Positions 32,977 to 47,900 of a stretch of DNA of 64,000 nt are shown here, piece by piece. Position numbers and translations under genes: made by a program. The notes under the pieces were generated by a model. It made no database searches. It was not told where the DNA came from and saw only the letters and a list, made by a program, of their open reading frames with translations. Within the stretch, counting starts at the first letter, position 1. Each line of letters opens with the position of its first letter. The DNA is from Anagrus nilaparvatae (lineage: Eukaryota; Arthropoda; Insecta; Hymenoptera; Mymaridae). Where the stretch lies: contig JAKSXM010000263.1 in the NCBI GenBank assembly GCA_022575985.1, positions 11,016,001 through 11,080,000 of the forward strand, in the 5' to 3' direction.

Positions 32977-35900
32977 ATGGCTAATAACGCTAATAATGAA
33001 AGTGAGAGTGTAATTTTTTTTGAAGATGGTGGAGCAAGTTACAGAAACCGAAATTATCATTTGAAAAATTCGGCAGACAAAAATACGTAAGTAAATTTTC
33101 TGCTTGTTTATTATTAAATCTTAATATTTTTATACTTTTTAATTATTGATATAATTATTTAGCTATAATTAAAACTTATGTGGTATTTCTATTACTGCGA
33201 AGTAATATTCAATAAACTTTAAATTAAAAAAACACTAAACAGAATTATTAATATGTGCACACTTAAGGACATGTTCGGTTCAGTCTCCATTGTTTTGGGG
33301 TTATGTACGGCATAGGTTACAAAAACTATATAGATCTGAATATTTTAAAACTGCACATCGACCCCCCTCTTACTTATGCTTAGGCGCTATATTTAAATAT
33401 TTTGAAATAATCACTCTACAATAAATTTTTATTAATCATTTAACAATATAATAAAAATTCTGTATATTTTATTTTGCATAAAATTTTAATTGATATCAAA
33501 AGTTTATTTTTAATTCTTAATTAGTTAGTTAGAGTATTAGAAACCGATTAATATTTGTAGCTCAACCAGTAAAAGTTGCTGCAACATTTTATTATTTATT
33601 TTATTATTAATTGTAAATTTTTTTAAAAATATATTTTATTATATAATACTTGTTTTTTAAAGTTTTTATGAAAATAATTCATATTTAAAAAACTGTTTAT
33701 TGAAATGATAAATGTGTGTGGATTATTTTTTGTTAAAAATCTACACTAGTTTATTATTAATCATTTAACAAAGTATTACAAGTTTTTTTTATATAATTTG
33801 TAATAATTTAATTTTTATTACTTTATAAGATTTTAAGTTTTCAATACGATCAATATTTATGTAACAAAGCTATTTGTAAAGATTATTACAAAGTGGTACT
33901 ATTGATCGTACTATAATATTTATAATAAAACATTTTTAATTATATTTCTACATGTGTTAGCAATGATTAATATATGCAGATGACTTAATTCAGACCTCTA
34001 CAATAGTTTATTATTAATCATTTAGCAACATGAAAAAACTTTTTTTATTAAAATATTTTTATAATGTACTTTTTATTTATACTCCAAGTACATTTTTACT
34101 TTTTAAAATTAAATTACGATTAATATTGGTAGCAAAATAGTTTTTAGAGGCTACCACAAAAGCTTAGAATTAATCGCACTATTTTATAAATTTATTTTTT
34201 AAAATAATTCAAATCTTTTAAGTTTTTGTAATGATTAATATATTTATTATTATTAATCATTTAATAAGACTTTTAATAAAATTTTCTAATAATAATTATA
34301 GTAACTGTAAAGCTTAAATTTTCATCGCCAATTCCATATTGAACTTTTCATAATTAAGACTCTTTCGTCTGATTTTAACAATCTTTCAATACTCTTCAAT
34401 GAGAGAGCATTTCCATTTTCTAAAGAGCTTTGTATACCAGTAAAAAGGTTTTATTATTTATTGAATATTTGTGAATTCAACAGTTTTGTCTCTAAGACTT
34501 ATTATAGAAAAATTTTAGAAAACTTATGCGGATTAATTTAGTAAGAAAATATTATTTTTGTTTCTTGTTCCGTAACTGTGAAATAAGCTGAACTTTACTT
34601 TCGCTATACTTCAAACTATATAATTTGCTGGTTGTTCTAAATTTGCTTCGGCATAATCACTAAATGTATTTGAAAGAACAGAAGGAGTAGCTGTAGATTT
34701 TTTAGTTGAATTTTTTTTAGATAATAATGTTGATATGTCAAAAGTAGAAGAATTTATGAAATTTTTTGAAGAACCTGAAACTTGGTTAGAAGTTGCTCAA
34801 GGAATTGTTGATGCGATCTGTTTTCAATTATTTAGGTCTTTTAAAATTTTTGCTGGTTTAAGGCATTCAGGAATTGCATTTAAGTATCTTGAAGAATATT
34901 TTTTCTCAGGGAAATTCCCTTTATTAAGAATGCTAGAGTTCAATGCAGAATATAAGGATGCTGATTGCAGTCCACTTGTACTAACACTTTATTTTATTTG
35001 CCGATTTACTTTTTCAAGAATGGTATGAGTTTGTGTACTTGTGATTAGGCTAACAGATAATAACTCTGTATAATTATTCCAAATTGCAATAATACTTGAA
35101 ATACTTCTCCACATACCTGAACCATATTTCAATAATAGCTAATGTTTTACATGGTGCATCGTCAATTCACAATTCGATAAAAAATGCTAAAGCTCCATTA
35201 ACTGTGCATTTATCTATTTTATTTGTACTGCCATGAGCTTATAAATTCCATAAAGCAGATAAAATTTAGATTCATTGCTTCTTTCCGTTGCTGCTTTAAT
35301 TAAACCAACAACTACACCGAATTCTTGCAAAGTTTATTTATTGCTACTATCTGTAAGTCATGAAAAACTTATAAGGGCACTAACTATTACTTGACGAAGA
35401 TTATCACTAGAACTTTTTAATTGAAACACCTGAAATTAAAAAAAAAAAAGTAGTTAAAATGTTTATGTTGGTCAATTTTAATCAAAATTATATCATAAAA
35501 ACAGTCCCTGATTTTAAATTAATTTTTAATTTATAATTTAATTTTTAGATTATATTCATAATTATAAATATAATTTACAAGTTATATTATTATAAATATA
35601 GTTTACCCCTTAGTGCGGTATGATGATTACAATAGACATAAATATATGGGATTCCTATACTCAGAATCTCCCATGCAACACACATAAGAAAGAGTGTATC
35701 CATTAAAAATTAAAAAACTATGCAGCAGTGATAAACCTGTACCTATAACGTAAAAAAATTAGTAAATGCTTTATTATTATTTGAACAATTTTCTAAACTT
35801 ACTTATTAACTTTATTTGTATACAGATCAGATACAAATTTCTTGTAATATAAAATCCTAAACGTTTTTTGGTTCTGGTATAGGATAATGAATATTCTTTC

Positions 35901-38900
35901 TTACTCAAAACCGATATGTTCTTTCTGCAATGGAACAGGCACAAGTGGAGCCAAAAATAGTTATGAAGTTCGTTATTAGATCCACATATTGAAGAAAACT
36001 CATAATACTGCTTTATAAAAATAAATAACTATAGTTTTTAATCCAACTTCTAATTATGAACTTGTTTCAGAATTTTTGAAATTAAAAAATAATGAAAATA
36101 CGAAGTTGAGACGAAACTGAATTATGTTGCTGCTGCATTATATTTTTTGGTATGTGATTATGTGTTGGATGTTACAATATTAGTAATGACTGTTACTATT
36201 TTCACAATTATGCGCTGTAAAAGAAAAATTTATCATAAATATATAATTACATATATAAGTATTTAAGTTTTTAAAAAAATTAGAAATTTGTATACTAATT
36301 TAATGTTAATGCTGCATAATTACTGTGTGAGAAGCAATAGTGGTAAAATTATTAGAATTAATTAGAGTTATGTGGTTGTTGAAAGTACTAGATAAGCCTA
36401 CTTCGCTAGATATCATCAAAGATTGTCACAGATTATTATATTAAGTGTGATACTGGTAGTTACACTTTTTATTATTAAAATTTAATTCACTTCTTCAACA
36501 GTTAAATAGATGCAAGCCTTAAATTTCTTCATCTCTTTTATTATTGTTAAAAATATAACTTTTTAAATTTGTTACTGAGCATATAGTATTGAGTAATCTA
36601 CAAATTATCTGGGTTGAACTTTTAACACTAAAATCGTCTGTGTACAGCAGCTTACTCATACAGTTTTTAGCATCTTTTTAAAAAAAGTACAAAAATAAAC
36701 TATCCATTTAAACATTAAGTAGGTTGAACCACGGTTAAACTGAATGCATTTTATTTAACTTCACACACAAATAATTTTCTTTTGTATTTTATTAGTAGTT
36801 TAATTTTCAACATATTTATTCTATATTGCATTTGCATTATGTTTTTTCCCGCTAAATGTAACTTAAAACAAAAAAACTATTGTATTTTTTTCCTCAGCTT
36901 TTCCTCCACGCGTGTTTACAGCCGATACTCACATAACCTACAGATGACGCTGACCTAGCATATCCTCGTAAGCTTTTGCAAAGCACGCGAAAATTTAAAA
37001 TTTTATGATTGGGAATTATAAAGGTCTATTATTTCTTGCTATTGGAAATAATATAATAATTTATATACAATGCAATCATCAGGTAAAATGCAAGAAGCAT
37101 AATTAATCAAATATTATGTTCACTAACATATTTTTAATTAGAAAATAACAAAATTCTATACAGAAAATAAAATTTTAAAATAAATAAATTTAAAATATTT
37201 TGAAGAAAAATTTTTTAAACATTCTTTTGATAAAAAAATACCGAAATATTATCAAGAAATATATATTTTGAATTTTAAACAAAATTTTACTTAATGTCAA
37301 AACCAATAAGAACGTTTCCTGAATATATTTGCCAATGATGTTATACATATAGTCATTAGTACTCAGAGATGCATTAATTGTTATGTTCAAGAAACTTCCA
37401 TTGGTTTATAAATGCAGTAAAATTTTGTTCAAAATTTAAAAAGTTTAATATTTATTCAATTTTTGAGTGAATTAATTTTCATAAATTGCATAATACATTA
37501 TTTAAATTTTTAATAAATAATAATAATAAATTTTATAATTAATTCTGCAATATATATATTGTAGGTATAGCCTTGATGGTTTACATATTATATTATTGCG
37601 GTATCTAGGGTTCAACATATAAATAGTTTACTATATTTAATTTAATATTAGTAATTAATAAAGTTATCGTTATACTCAATGAGTGATATCTTTGACAAAA
37701 TGCAAAACAAAATTTTACTATGAATCTAATTTAGAAATAATTAGGTCAGTAGTTTTCTTTGTTTTGTTAAATTATCATTTGTGTATGAATAAGTGTAATT
37801 ATTGTTTGTAATTTATTATTTTATATTTAAATTGTACATTACTTAAAAAAAATATAGGCTAAAATGTAAATAAAATAGCATACCAAATTTCTTAAAATAC
37901 ATGGTTTTTACAAAACGAATGCATATATTCTTAAATTGAAGTATTAGTCTAGACTAATGACAAGATCTTGCGGTTTAAAAAGTGTTTTATCAACCTTTAA
38001 TGTGAACTTAAAAGCTGTTGAAATGTAAGATGAATGAAAATTATTTACTCACAACAAAAACATTTTTTTTTTCATTAAAAAGCATATATTTTTAATTGTA
38101 AGTTATAGATTCAGTTTTTTTTATTTTACATAACAATTTCAAAATTTAAATTTTAATATTAATACAATAGATTTGAGAATTTTTTTAAAAGTAGGTAATC
38201 AGAAGATTTGTGCATAACATATTGTTAAGCTATAAGATTATACCTTTTCATGTATCATTAAAATTATACTTACATGAAACTAAAATACAAAAGTACACAA
38301 AAATTTAAAAATAAAAAAGTCTAAAATCAAAAAATTTATTTTTTAAATTATAAAATAAAAGTATCTTTGTAAAAGGACTTTAATTGAGTTTAGTAAGGAT
38401 AAATTGACTACGACTATATTTGGCTCATTGACTATGAAGCCTTATGTAATTATCTATTTACGCTATTCAGAAAATAAAAATAGTCATTTTATTACAATTT
38501 AAGCATACTTATGGAAATATAATCTTTTTATTAGCTTTTACCTTTCCCAAAATGCTTAGCATAAATTTTTTTCTTAACTTAAGCTAATATATTATGTCCC
38601 TTTTAAATTTACAATAATATCACGTTTCTTAATTATAATAAAATTTTTAAGCTTCATCTAATTAATTTATTGAAATTGGACTTAAGTATATTATTGAAAA
38701 TGTTCAAATACCCTTGATTGACAAACGTTTGATTCTTCAAAAACAGTATCACTAACATCATTTGCTTTCATCTTTCTGGAGGTATTCTTAAAGAACATAA
38801 AACTTTGCTATGCTGATATTGAATTCTGTGTCCAAAGTACTAACTACTGATACAACTTGATATTGTTTTGCTTTCAGTGCAGCAGCTGAAACTCATATAA

Positions 38901-41900
38901 TACTCATGGCTACTTGTTGCATTACTTTAATTATTAAGTTGTGCCATTTGTGAAGGACTATAGCTTGGATCCAATACTAACATCACTACATAACCGTTTC
39001 TTAATAATTCTACCCCCATTATTGTCTGACGACTATGGCCTAAAATAATAAAAATTCTTTCAATTATCTCAAAAGTGTAAAATAACATTTTTAACTTTAC
39101 CCTAATATTGGAGATATAAAGGAGAAGTATTTTAAAACCCATTTAAAAATTTCTAGATGACCACCATTAGGACTAGTTGGTCAACGAAAATCAATTGACA
39201 CCTTAAAATTTAATGTTAAATTATAATTTTTAAAGTAACGTTACACTTAAATAATACATACTTGATTTTTAAAGTAGAAAAAAATGTTACAACTTCAGTT
39301 GCACCAATCCATTTTCTGGTACTAATTTACTGTACATCAAATCCTTGGTCCCCAAGCCCATTCTATAATTTTTTGAATTTTTGATATTGATGGTACTGAG
39401 AAGCGTGATGAGTATCAGAAAAAATGCTACTGCCGACTAAGGTACAAATTTTATATAATACTTCATTGTACTTCGTATGATGTAATACAGATGATATTAA
39501 CATCTGAGTATTTCGGTAACCACAACCCCATTCCTTGTCTCAGTAGATAACAACATAAAGATCCACCATTAAACACATCCAAGTGTTTATAACATTACTT
39601 GAGGCTTGAATAATAGATCCTATTTTAAGAATCAACCCTGTTTAAAATTAAAGTTAGAATTAAATGAGTGATTTTTTTTTTTTATGAAATAAATTTTGAA
39701 AAAAATATACCTTAGGTACAAGAACTACCATCATTAATGCGTTTATTTTCAGCTATTTTAGGTTCTATTTATTTTTCGTAATAATCAGCTATGGACATTT
39801 CACCAGCAAATACACAGCTTTTTGCTTATTAGTTACACTTTGCCCTCTGAAATTACCTTGATTATCCATTCCATATTGAGCTTGTAGCATAACAAATTCT
39901 TTTTGTTCTTGTATCTTTCTGGCTTCTTTTTCTTGTTTTTCTATGCCTTTAGTAAGTAACTTATCACTTGATACATCTGGTGTAATTGGCGGCAATTCTT
40001 TTTTAGAAAAATGCTCTTGGGTACGAATAATTAGTACTTCACTGTTTTTAAAAGATTTACTAAAACAAATTGGGCAAGTTGGTGTTTCTTTTTCACGATT
40101 AGAAATCGCTGTTCATGATGATTTATTATTAGCAGGACTGTCAAATAAAAAAATATAATTAAATTTGAGAATAAAACGTTAAAGTTAATATTAGTATTTC
40201 AAATACCTTAAAATATCTTTGCACTAAATATTAACATGAAGCTCAAGATCTGAAGATTTAGAAAAATCAATGAAACAAAGAGGGCAGTTAAAAGTTTTAT
40301 TTTCTGCCATTTCTTTAGATGATTCTACTGAAAGCGATGAAGAAGTGAGATCAACATGTTAACGGTTAATATATTCTTCTAGTTTTAAAAGATTATCAGA
40401 ACCGAAAAGACTCGTAGGACATTCTTGAACTGGTTTTCTAAATGTTGCATGTGGTTTTAACTGTAAATTTAAACTAAAACAAAGAGGTGATCCATGATCA
40501 GCTGTGTTTTCTGGAACTTAATTAAAAAGGTTAATGTTTTTATGCACAACAATTGGTTAATGAAAAATAAATAAATTACCATGTTTTTTACTCATTATTA
40601 TTATCAAATAATGCTGGTGTGAATATGTAACGGAATTTTCTTTTTTTAAATGTTTTAATTGACTAATTGCTGTTTACCATCCATTTTGAAAATGAGAACT
40701 AAGTGACATTGATGAAATTGAAGTGCGACACTCCATTTTTTTATTTTCATCAAATGATAAATCATTATCAATAAAGGTCATAACGTAATTATCTCCTGCA
40801 TTCCATTTTTCTTTTGGTCAACGTCCATGCCAACTATTCAATTCACTAAGGCAAACTTTTCCATCATTATAAATTTAGATTTAATTTAACAGAGTGACTA
40901 CCAGTTGTTTCTAAATAAATAATAAGTCTTGACGACTAAAAACCAATTATAATTTTTAATTTCTAAAAAATTTTAAATGTTTTAATAAAATCTTACCTTT
41001 TATGGCACAAAATCTTTTAGTATTTAATTTAATAATTATCAAAATAATTAATAAATTATTCATAAGCTATTAAAAATAAATAATACTTTCAAACTTCAAC
41101 TTTGTTGAATTATTCAACAGTCACATGCACAAATAAAGTACGGGTTATGTTTTTTTTTTTTTTATAAATAAACAACTTTTGATGCGACCTCTGCAGTTGG
41201 ACATTTTAAACAGTATCGACATCTATTCTTTTATTTACTCAATTTTACTGTTTTATCTTTTCTTTTCAAATAAAAAATATTAAAAAAAAAATTGTAATAT
41301 TATTCAATTATAATAGAAGACACACCTAGATAATGATAAAACTATTTATTTCCCAAATTTTCAAACAATAAAATTCTTTACTTTTTGAGAAAGTTACTTT
41401 TTGCGTTTGATTAACGCAAAAAGTAACTTTCTCGAAAAATAAAGCATTTTATTGCTTGAAAATTTGGGAAATTAATGTTTTTATTATTTTCTAGGTGTGT
41501 CCTCTATTAGTTTTTTAATTTGATCCCAAATAATTGAAAATTTGGCCAATTTTAACCATGAGGTACAGTAGCTCCCTCTTTAACAAAAAAATCATCAATC
41601 CCAACTGAACATGGCCTTAATACTTTTCTACTCATTACATACGTAAAGTTTTTATTTAAAAAAAAAATAATATAACAAACAGAAAATAATTAAATAAATA
41701 ACGATGTTCTACAAGAGTTTCAATTCATTGATCTTTTATAGACAAGCCGCTGCGCTGGCACATTACTTAGAATTGTAATTTTTCCTGGTAACTTACTTTT
41801 ATAATATATATAACATATATTCAGGTGGCTTAAGAGATGGGATAAGAAGGGCTATTTCAGCATTAGGTTTTTATTGTATAATTTTTTTGTTTGTATAAAA

Positions 41901-44900
41901 GAATAATTTGAAGTCAATATTGAAGAAAAATTTGAAACTTGTTTAAAATGAATAATTCAATATTGTTTGCAAAAAATTTTTAAACATATGAGAATCTTTA
42001 AATATATTAATTCTTTTTTTATTTGTCAATTTAGTCTTTTTTTTTTACACAGTTCTATTTTTATTTTTTTTAAAGACATATTTCATAACAATCTTTATTG
42101 ATTTATTTATATTTTTTGACATATTCAAAATACCCTAAAAATCATATTACTGCCACATTTAATTAAAAAATAATATTATTTGTAACTTAAAATTTTTTAT
42201 AAATTTATAAAATTATGCCCATTTAACCTATGACCTTCAAAGCTATTCAAAACTTACATACTTTTCGTAAACATAGATTTTAACAATTTGACGTGGTTTT
42301 GCGAGATTTTTTTTTTTTTAATTTGAAAAAAACAAAAAAATTTTCTACATTGGAAAAACATAATAGTTTATAAATAGTCCTGTCGCCAGCAATGCTATTT
42401 AATGCCATAAAATAGCTTAAAAGTTCCATGGAAAAAAATGGGTGGTATTTATGTTTTTTGACCCGCTGAACACGAATCCGGGGTCCGTTTTGCGAATTTC
42501 GTGGTCAATTTTTTGTTATCAAGAAATTATTGCAAAATTGGCCAATAATTTGTTAATAAAAAAAAATTGACCACGAATTTTGCAAAATAGACCTCGGATT
42601 CTTGTTTAGCGGGTCAAAAAATATAAATACCACCCATTTTTTTCCATGGAACTTTTATTCTATTTTAGGATTTTATGGCATTAAATAGCATTGCTGGCGA
42701 CAGAACTAAAAAGTTCTGTTATTTTATAAGTGCCTTCAAATCATACCCCATGAATTTTTTTTTCGAAAAAAATAGGTACTTTATGGAAATTAAAAAAAAA
42801 CAACCGGAAGATAGTATTTATGGCATCGATAAATTTGCAAACAAATGTAGTTTGTTAAGTTCTATTTTTCGATTATTTAACGCATGCGCAATTTAAAACA
42901 ATTCAATTAAATGCTGATCCTTAAATGAAAATATTAGGAAAGTTTCGTATCTAAACCTACAAGAAAATATTCTGCCAGTAGGATAGTACTTTGCTTCCTC
43001 AAAGAATGTAAAAATGCGATCCATGTATTTTTTTATTTTATTCCGTATAAAAAAATGGTGAAATAAATATACCTCGAAAAAAAATGTAAAAACGACGGGG
43101 AAAAGTTGATTATTATTTTTTTTTTTTTTGTTTCTTTATTAATTTGTTATTAGAATATACCTCAATTTGACCAAAGTAAAACTAGTTTAATTTTTTTTTA
43201 CAGGAAAAAAAGATAAAAAAAAAAACAACCAAAACGTTTTCTTGAAAATTTTAAGGTAAACGTTCTAGTAGTTGAACGATCAGCAGAACTTGAACGATAG
43301 CCTTCATTTTGATTATTTTAAAATTATTCCTTAAATTTTAATAAAAAATTATTGAGCCTTTAAGCTTATTGGCCACTGATTATTTTTAAAAAAAATTTAA
43401 TTATTAACTTGTGTAATGGCTGAGAAAACTAGAATTAAAATTAAGTTTTTCAAAAAATATTGATTTTCTTAAGAATTTCTTAAGATTTCCCGTTTTAGTT
43501 TTAAGCAAATAAGAAACGATTGAACCAATGGATGTTAAAAAAAAATATATTAGTTTTTTTCAAAACCTTTTCCTCTTGAAAATTTACTAATTAAAAACTT
43601 TTTTTCATTATCCGTTTTCATACGATGTTATACATAAATTTTTCTCGCAAGTGAAATGGTTTGCAATTTCTACACTGAAAATAAATATATTTATAAAAAT
43701 ATAATTCAATTCAATTAAAACATTAGTTTTCAGACATGATACACTTACTGAAAACAAAAAACAAAAACGAAAATTCCAGGAGGCAATCTAAATATTTTAT
43801 TCATGTCGTAAACATTAATAAATTCTCATACTCAAATTCAATGAATATTAAAAAATATAGCTTCAATACAATCAAAAAAAAGATAGTTCAGAGATAGAGT
43901 TACCCATTATTTATCAAATCGTTATTTGTCACTATTTCTGTAACTAATGAGCAACTCCGGCTAATTATGATTTTAAAATTATTTTTTTTTGATTGTATTA
44001 AAGTTATTTTTTAATATGCATTTAATTTGAATATGAGAATTTATTAATGTTTACGAAATAAACAAAATATTGTACATATCTAGGGCAAAAAAAGCCTATT
44101 TTCGCTCGCTACGCTCGCTCGTGCATACAACTGCATGCAAAGCCAAAACCAGTATTTTATCCCTTATTTAATAAATAGCTATATTTTTTCAGGAAAACGG
44201 GTTTTTTCAAATAAACGCCCAGCAGCTGATATTTCAACAAATTTTACGGTTCATAAAAAAGTTATACCCAAAATAATTCAAAAATCTTTTATTATATCTA
44301 ATAGGAAAAATCGGGTCTTTTACGGAAAATGCGTTAGTGTAAGTTACTCCTTGACTATGCAAAGGTTTTAATCATTTTTTTGTGTTCAAAAAATATATAT
44401 TTTACAATGATTAAAATTTTAAACTTGTAGAGAAAAAAATAATTATTTAAGTTGGATTGCAAATCACCCGGTGATGAAAATTTACTGTTTATGTCATTTT
44501 TATAGTCAAAAACACATATTTTGAACATTCGAAATATGTTTTTTTGACTATAAAATGACTTAAACAGTAAATTTTCATCACCGGGCATTTGAAAGTTACT
44601 TAAAAGTTAAAAATAAATTTATCTTTTTCTGACAAACAATTATTTTTTTTTATTTTCATAATTGTTTTTGTGTTTCTGACTATTTGCAATCCTTTGAACA
44701 TAAAAAAAAAAATTAGTAGTGACAAGCGGAAATCCGCTTGCGGCAAATAGAAATCCGCTAGTGGCAAGCGAAATTCCGCTTGCGGATTTTTTTTTCAGTG
44801 TAATTAAGGTCTATCAATTTGACTAGTTTCTAAATGTTCTAGCAAGTTATTAATATCTATGTAAGAAATTAATCATAAATCTCAGGCTTTTTTGATTTCC

Positions 44901-47900
44901 TCGCCGTGCAGATTTAAAGCTTCCCCAGGGTGTCTCTAAGGTCAACTTTATCAAAGCTTTGGTTGCGGTATTTAAAATTTAATTTTTTTTAAATAAAATT
45001 ATTTTGCTAGTTTTTATTTTTTATACATAAAATAAAAAAAATCTTAAAAAAATTGAAAAAAATGTGGCATATTTATAAAACGATGTTAATAGTAAACTTT
45101 GAGAAGTATGTAAAATAAAAAAAAATTCTGTAAACTATATTTTGTACATTAAAGTTATTATACATTTTGAATAAACACAAGTAAAAGTATGCAAATGAGT
45201 ATATAAAAGTATGAAACATTATATTTACTTATAATAGATAAAAGTAAGAAGAAATTTTAATACGGTTTAATAGCGTGAGTTAATAACAAAAAAATTTGTT
45301 TCAGGTACATATGTATTAAAAGTACTACTTTAGGTTGCGAAGCGTCTTTTACTTATCAAGAAAATCAAGTACCAATATTAAACGGTATTCATAAATGTCC
45401 AAAGGGATCCCATAAACTCTTGGGAGCAAGAAGGATAAGAAAAGCCTGTCAAAAAAAATCTGCAGACACAGAGGGTCTTATAACTGCAAGGCAAATCTTT
45501 GACTTGGAGTGTGAAAAGTAAGTCCTTCGTTTTTTTACATATTACAATATTTAAATGTATCCAAAATCATTCGGTATATAATTATAATTGAACAAAAAGC
45601 TGTAAACAGAGAAAATTAGCATCGATTAATCGTTAAATAATTTTATGAGCTTACAAGGTCAAAATTCGAATTTTTTTTCACAAAATAAATTGTTAGTGCA
45701 AAATCATGTAATTAAAAATCATGCAAATTAATCATGCAAAATCATGTTACTGCAGGTGTCACTATGCACAAATTTTACAGCCAATAGCGTAAGATAAATT
45801 TGCAAATCAAATTTACAACAAAACGGTATAAAGGTTTCGTATTTTTACAATTAGTCGGTATTCCATAAGAAAGAGAAGATTTGCCTTTATTAATATACCA
45901 TTTAAAAATAAAAAATAAAGTTGGAAAATAAAGCTTAAAATTCAAATTATTATTGCATAAATTTAAAATGAATTTTAAGTAGGAAACTCGCTAAGCTGTC
46001 TTTGTAAGAGCAAAATTTAAGGTTTTAAAAACCTCTGTGGCTATAAATTAATGTTAATTTGGCTGCAAAGAAATCCCTAAATAATATTTAACTTATCAAT
46101 AAAATGAGCAAATAATTGAGAAATAGATCTTGGAGGTTACAAATCATAATTATATAGTACATAAATATTATTCAAAATATTTTCTAACAAAATAATTATT
46201 CCACGGCTTTCACGATAAAAATTGATTAAAAATGCGTTTCTCTATCTTGTTGGCATTTTCAATATTACCGATGATTTCTTTGTATATGCAAGTTTCACAA
46301 TATCGTATGTGCAGAAAATGTTGAGAAAATCTAAGTTGCTATTTATAAATTTTTTAAATATATGAATTTCAAAAAAAAAAAAAATAGCCGCCAGTCTAAT
46401 TTGTATATCCCATCCTAGGATATATACAAAAACTTATTTTAAATCAAGTATACGATCGTAAAAGTAGTGTAATAATGAATTTTTCATTACACGCTGCAAA
46501 AAAGGTCTACTTTCTTACTTTCGGGCGATCTTTTTTTCGCTCTTAATGAAAAACTATGTGTTGAACACGGGAAAAAATGTAGGAAATTTTACTTTCAATG
46601 CTGTCTGCACTCGTTCGCTACGCTCACTCGTTCATACAACTGCATTGAAGGCCAAATCCTACTTTTTTTCCCTTGTTGAACAAATAGATATTGTGCACTG
46701 AAAAAAAGTCTGCTTGCCATAAGCGAAAAAAATTGGCTTAAAGCAAGGGGAATTTGTTAAATTTATTAATTTTAATAAAAAATTTTTCATTTTACATGTA
46801 TTTCCTATTTAGCATGTGTCCAATTTTTTCTTTTCAGCAAACTACATTATTTTTACTTCTTTCTTAAATCTTTATTATGATGAAAGCTCTAATCTTAATC
46901 TTATTATGCGACAAGTAATTATTAAAAATTGTTACTTAATCTTTTACGAAGTAGATGTATTATTTTTTTTTGCTATAATATTTAACAATTTTACTTTTCG
47001 CAAATATATTGTGTCAATTCCCGTCAATGGCTATAACCCAATCTATTCGTCTGGAAGTATCGAAATAAAAATTTGTTTTTATTATTTAAGCTAAATCATT
47101 AGCGCACTTTCGGTCAGGCATAAAGAAAAGTAGTATACGACACGCATGCCAAAAATTGAATGCTCAACCTTGCGTGATTCGTGATTATTTCACGCAGGGG
47201 CCGGAAAATTAATTTTCGGCCCTTGTATCGTAATGTACAATTTATTCAGAAATTTCTAATCACTAATATATTGTGTACCTTTAAAAAATATATTATATAG
47301 TAAATAATAAAGTTTATTGATAGTTAATAAACAAATAATTTAGTTTATACTTTTTAGAAGTATTATAATTAATAAGAATGTTTTGTTGGCTGCTTTACCA
47401 ATGCCGTATTTTTGTAGAAAATCAAGAAAATAAAATAGAATATTTTTAAAACGGATTATTTAATATAGGAAAGAATTTAAAAAAAAAAAAGCAAAATGCA
47501 CCTACGTAGGAACAAGAAAATTATCAAAACGCAATAAAGGAGTTAAAAAACTCCTAAAATTATATACTCTAAAAAATATTTTGATTTAACTTTGTGCGCA
47601 AAGTTTAATTTTTTTCACAGGAGGGACAACTGTATAGTTAACAAAATTTTTAAATGAAAACATATTTTAAATTCGTCAGTTAAATGTATATTTTATCAAA
47701 CGCGATTAAACTTTTGCATTTGGTGTAATACAATTTTAATGTCAGTAGTTTAGAAAAATACAATATTTTCAAAAGTTGGTTAAATGTAGGTACTTACTTA
47801 CACCAATAATTTTGCACATTTTTTTTTATTATAAAAATTAAGTTAATTTTATTTTTCTATTACAAAAGTTACTTTTTTTTTTATTTTAATTTTAGATCCT

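Noticed and set aside
34735..35028. Open plus-strand frame of 97 aa as a gene in intron 1
   Set aside because: It is antisense to the APC-like fragment, whose minus-strand reading matches a known family (DYAEANLEQPANY and the ARM blocks). The plus frame has no recognisable features.
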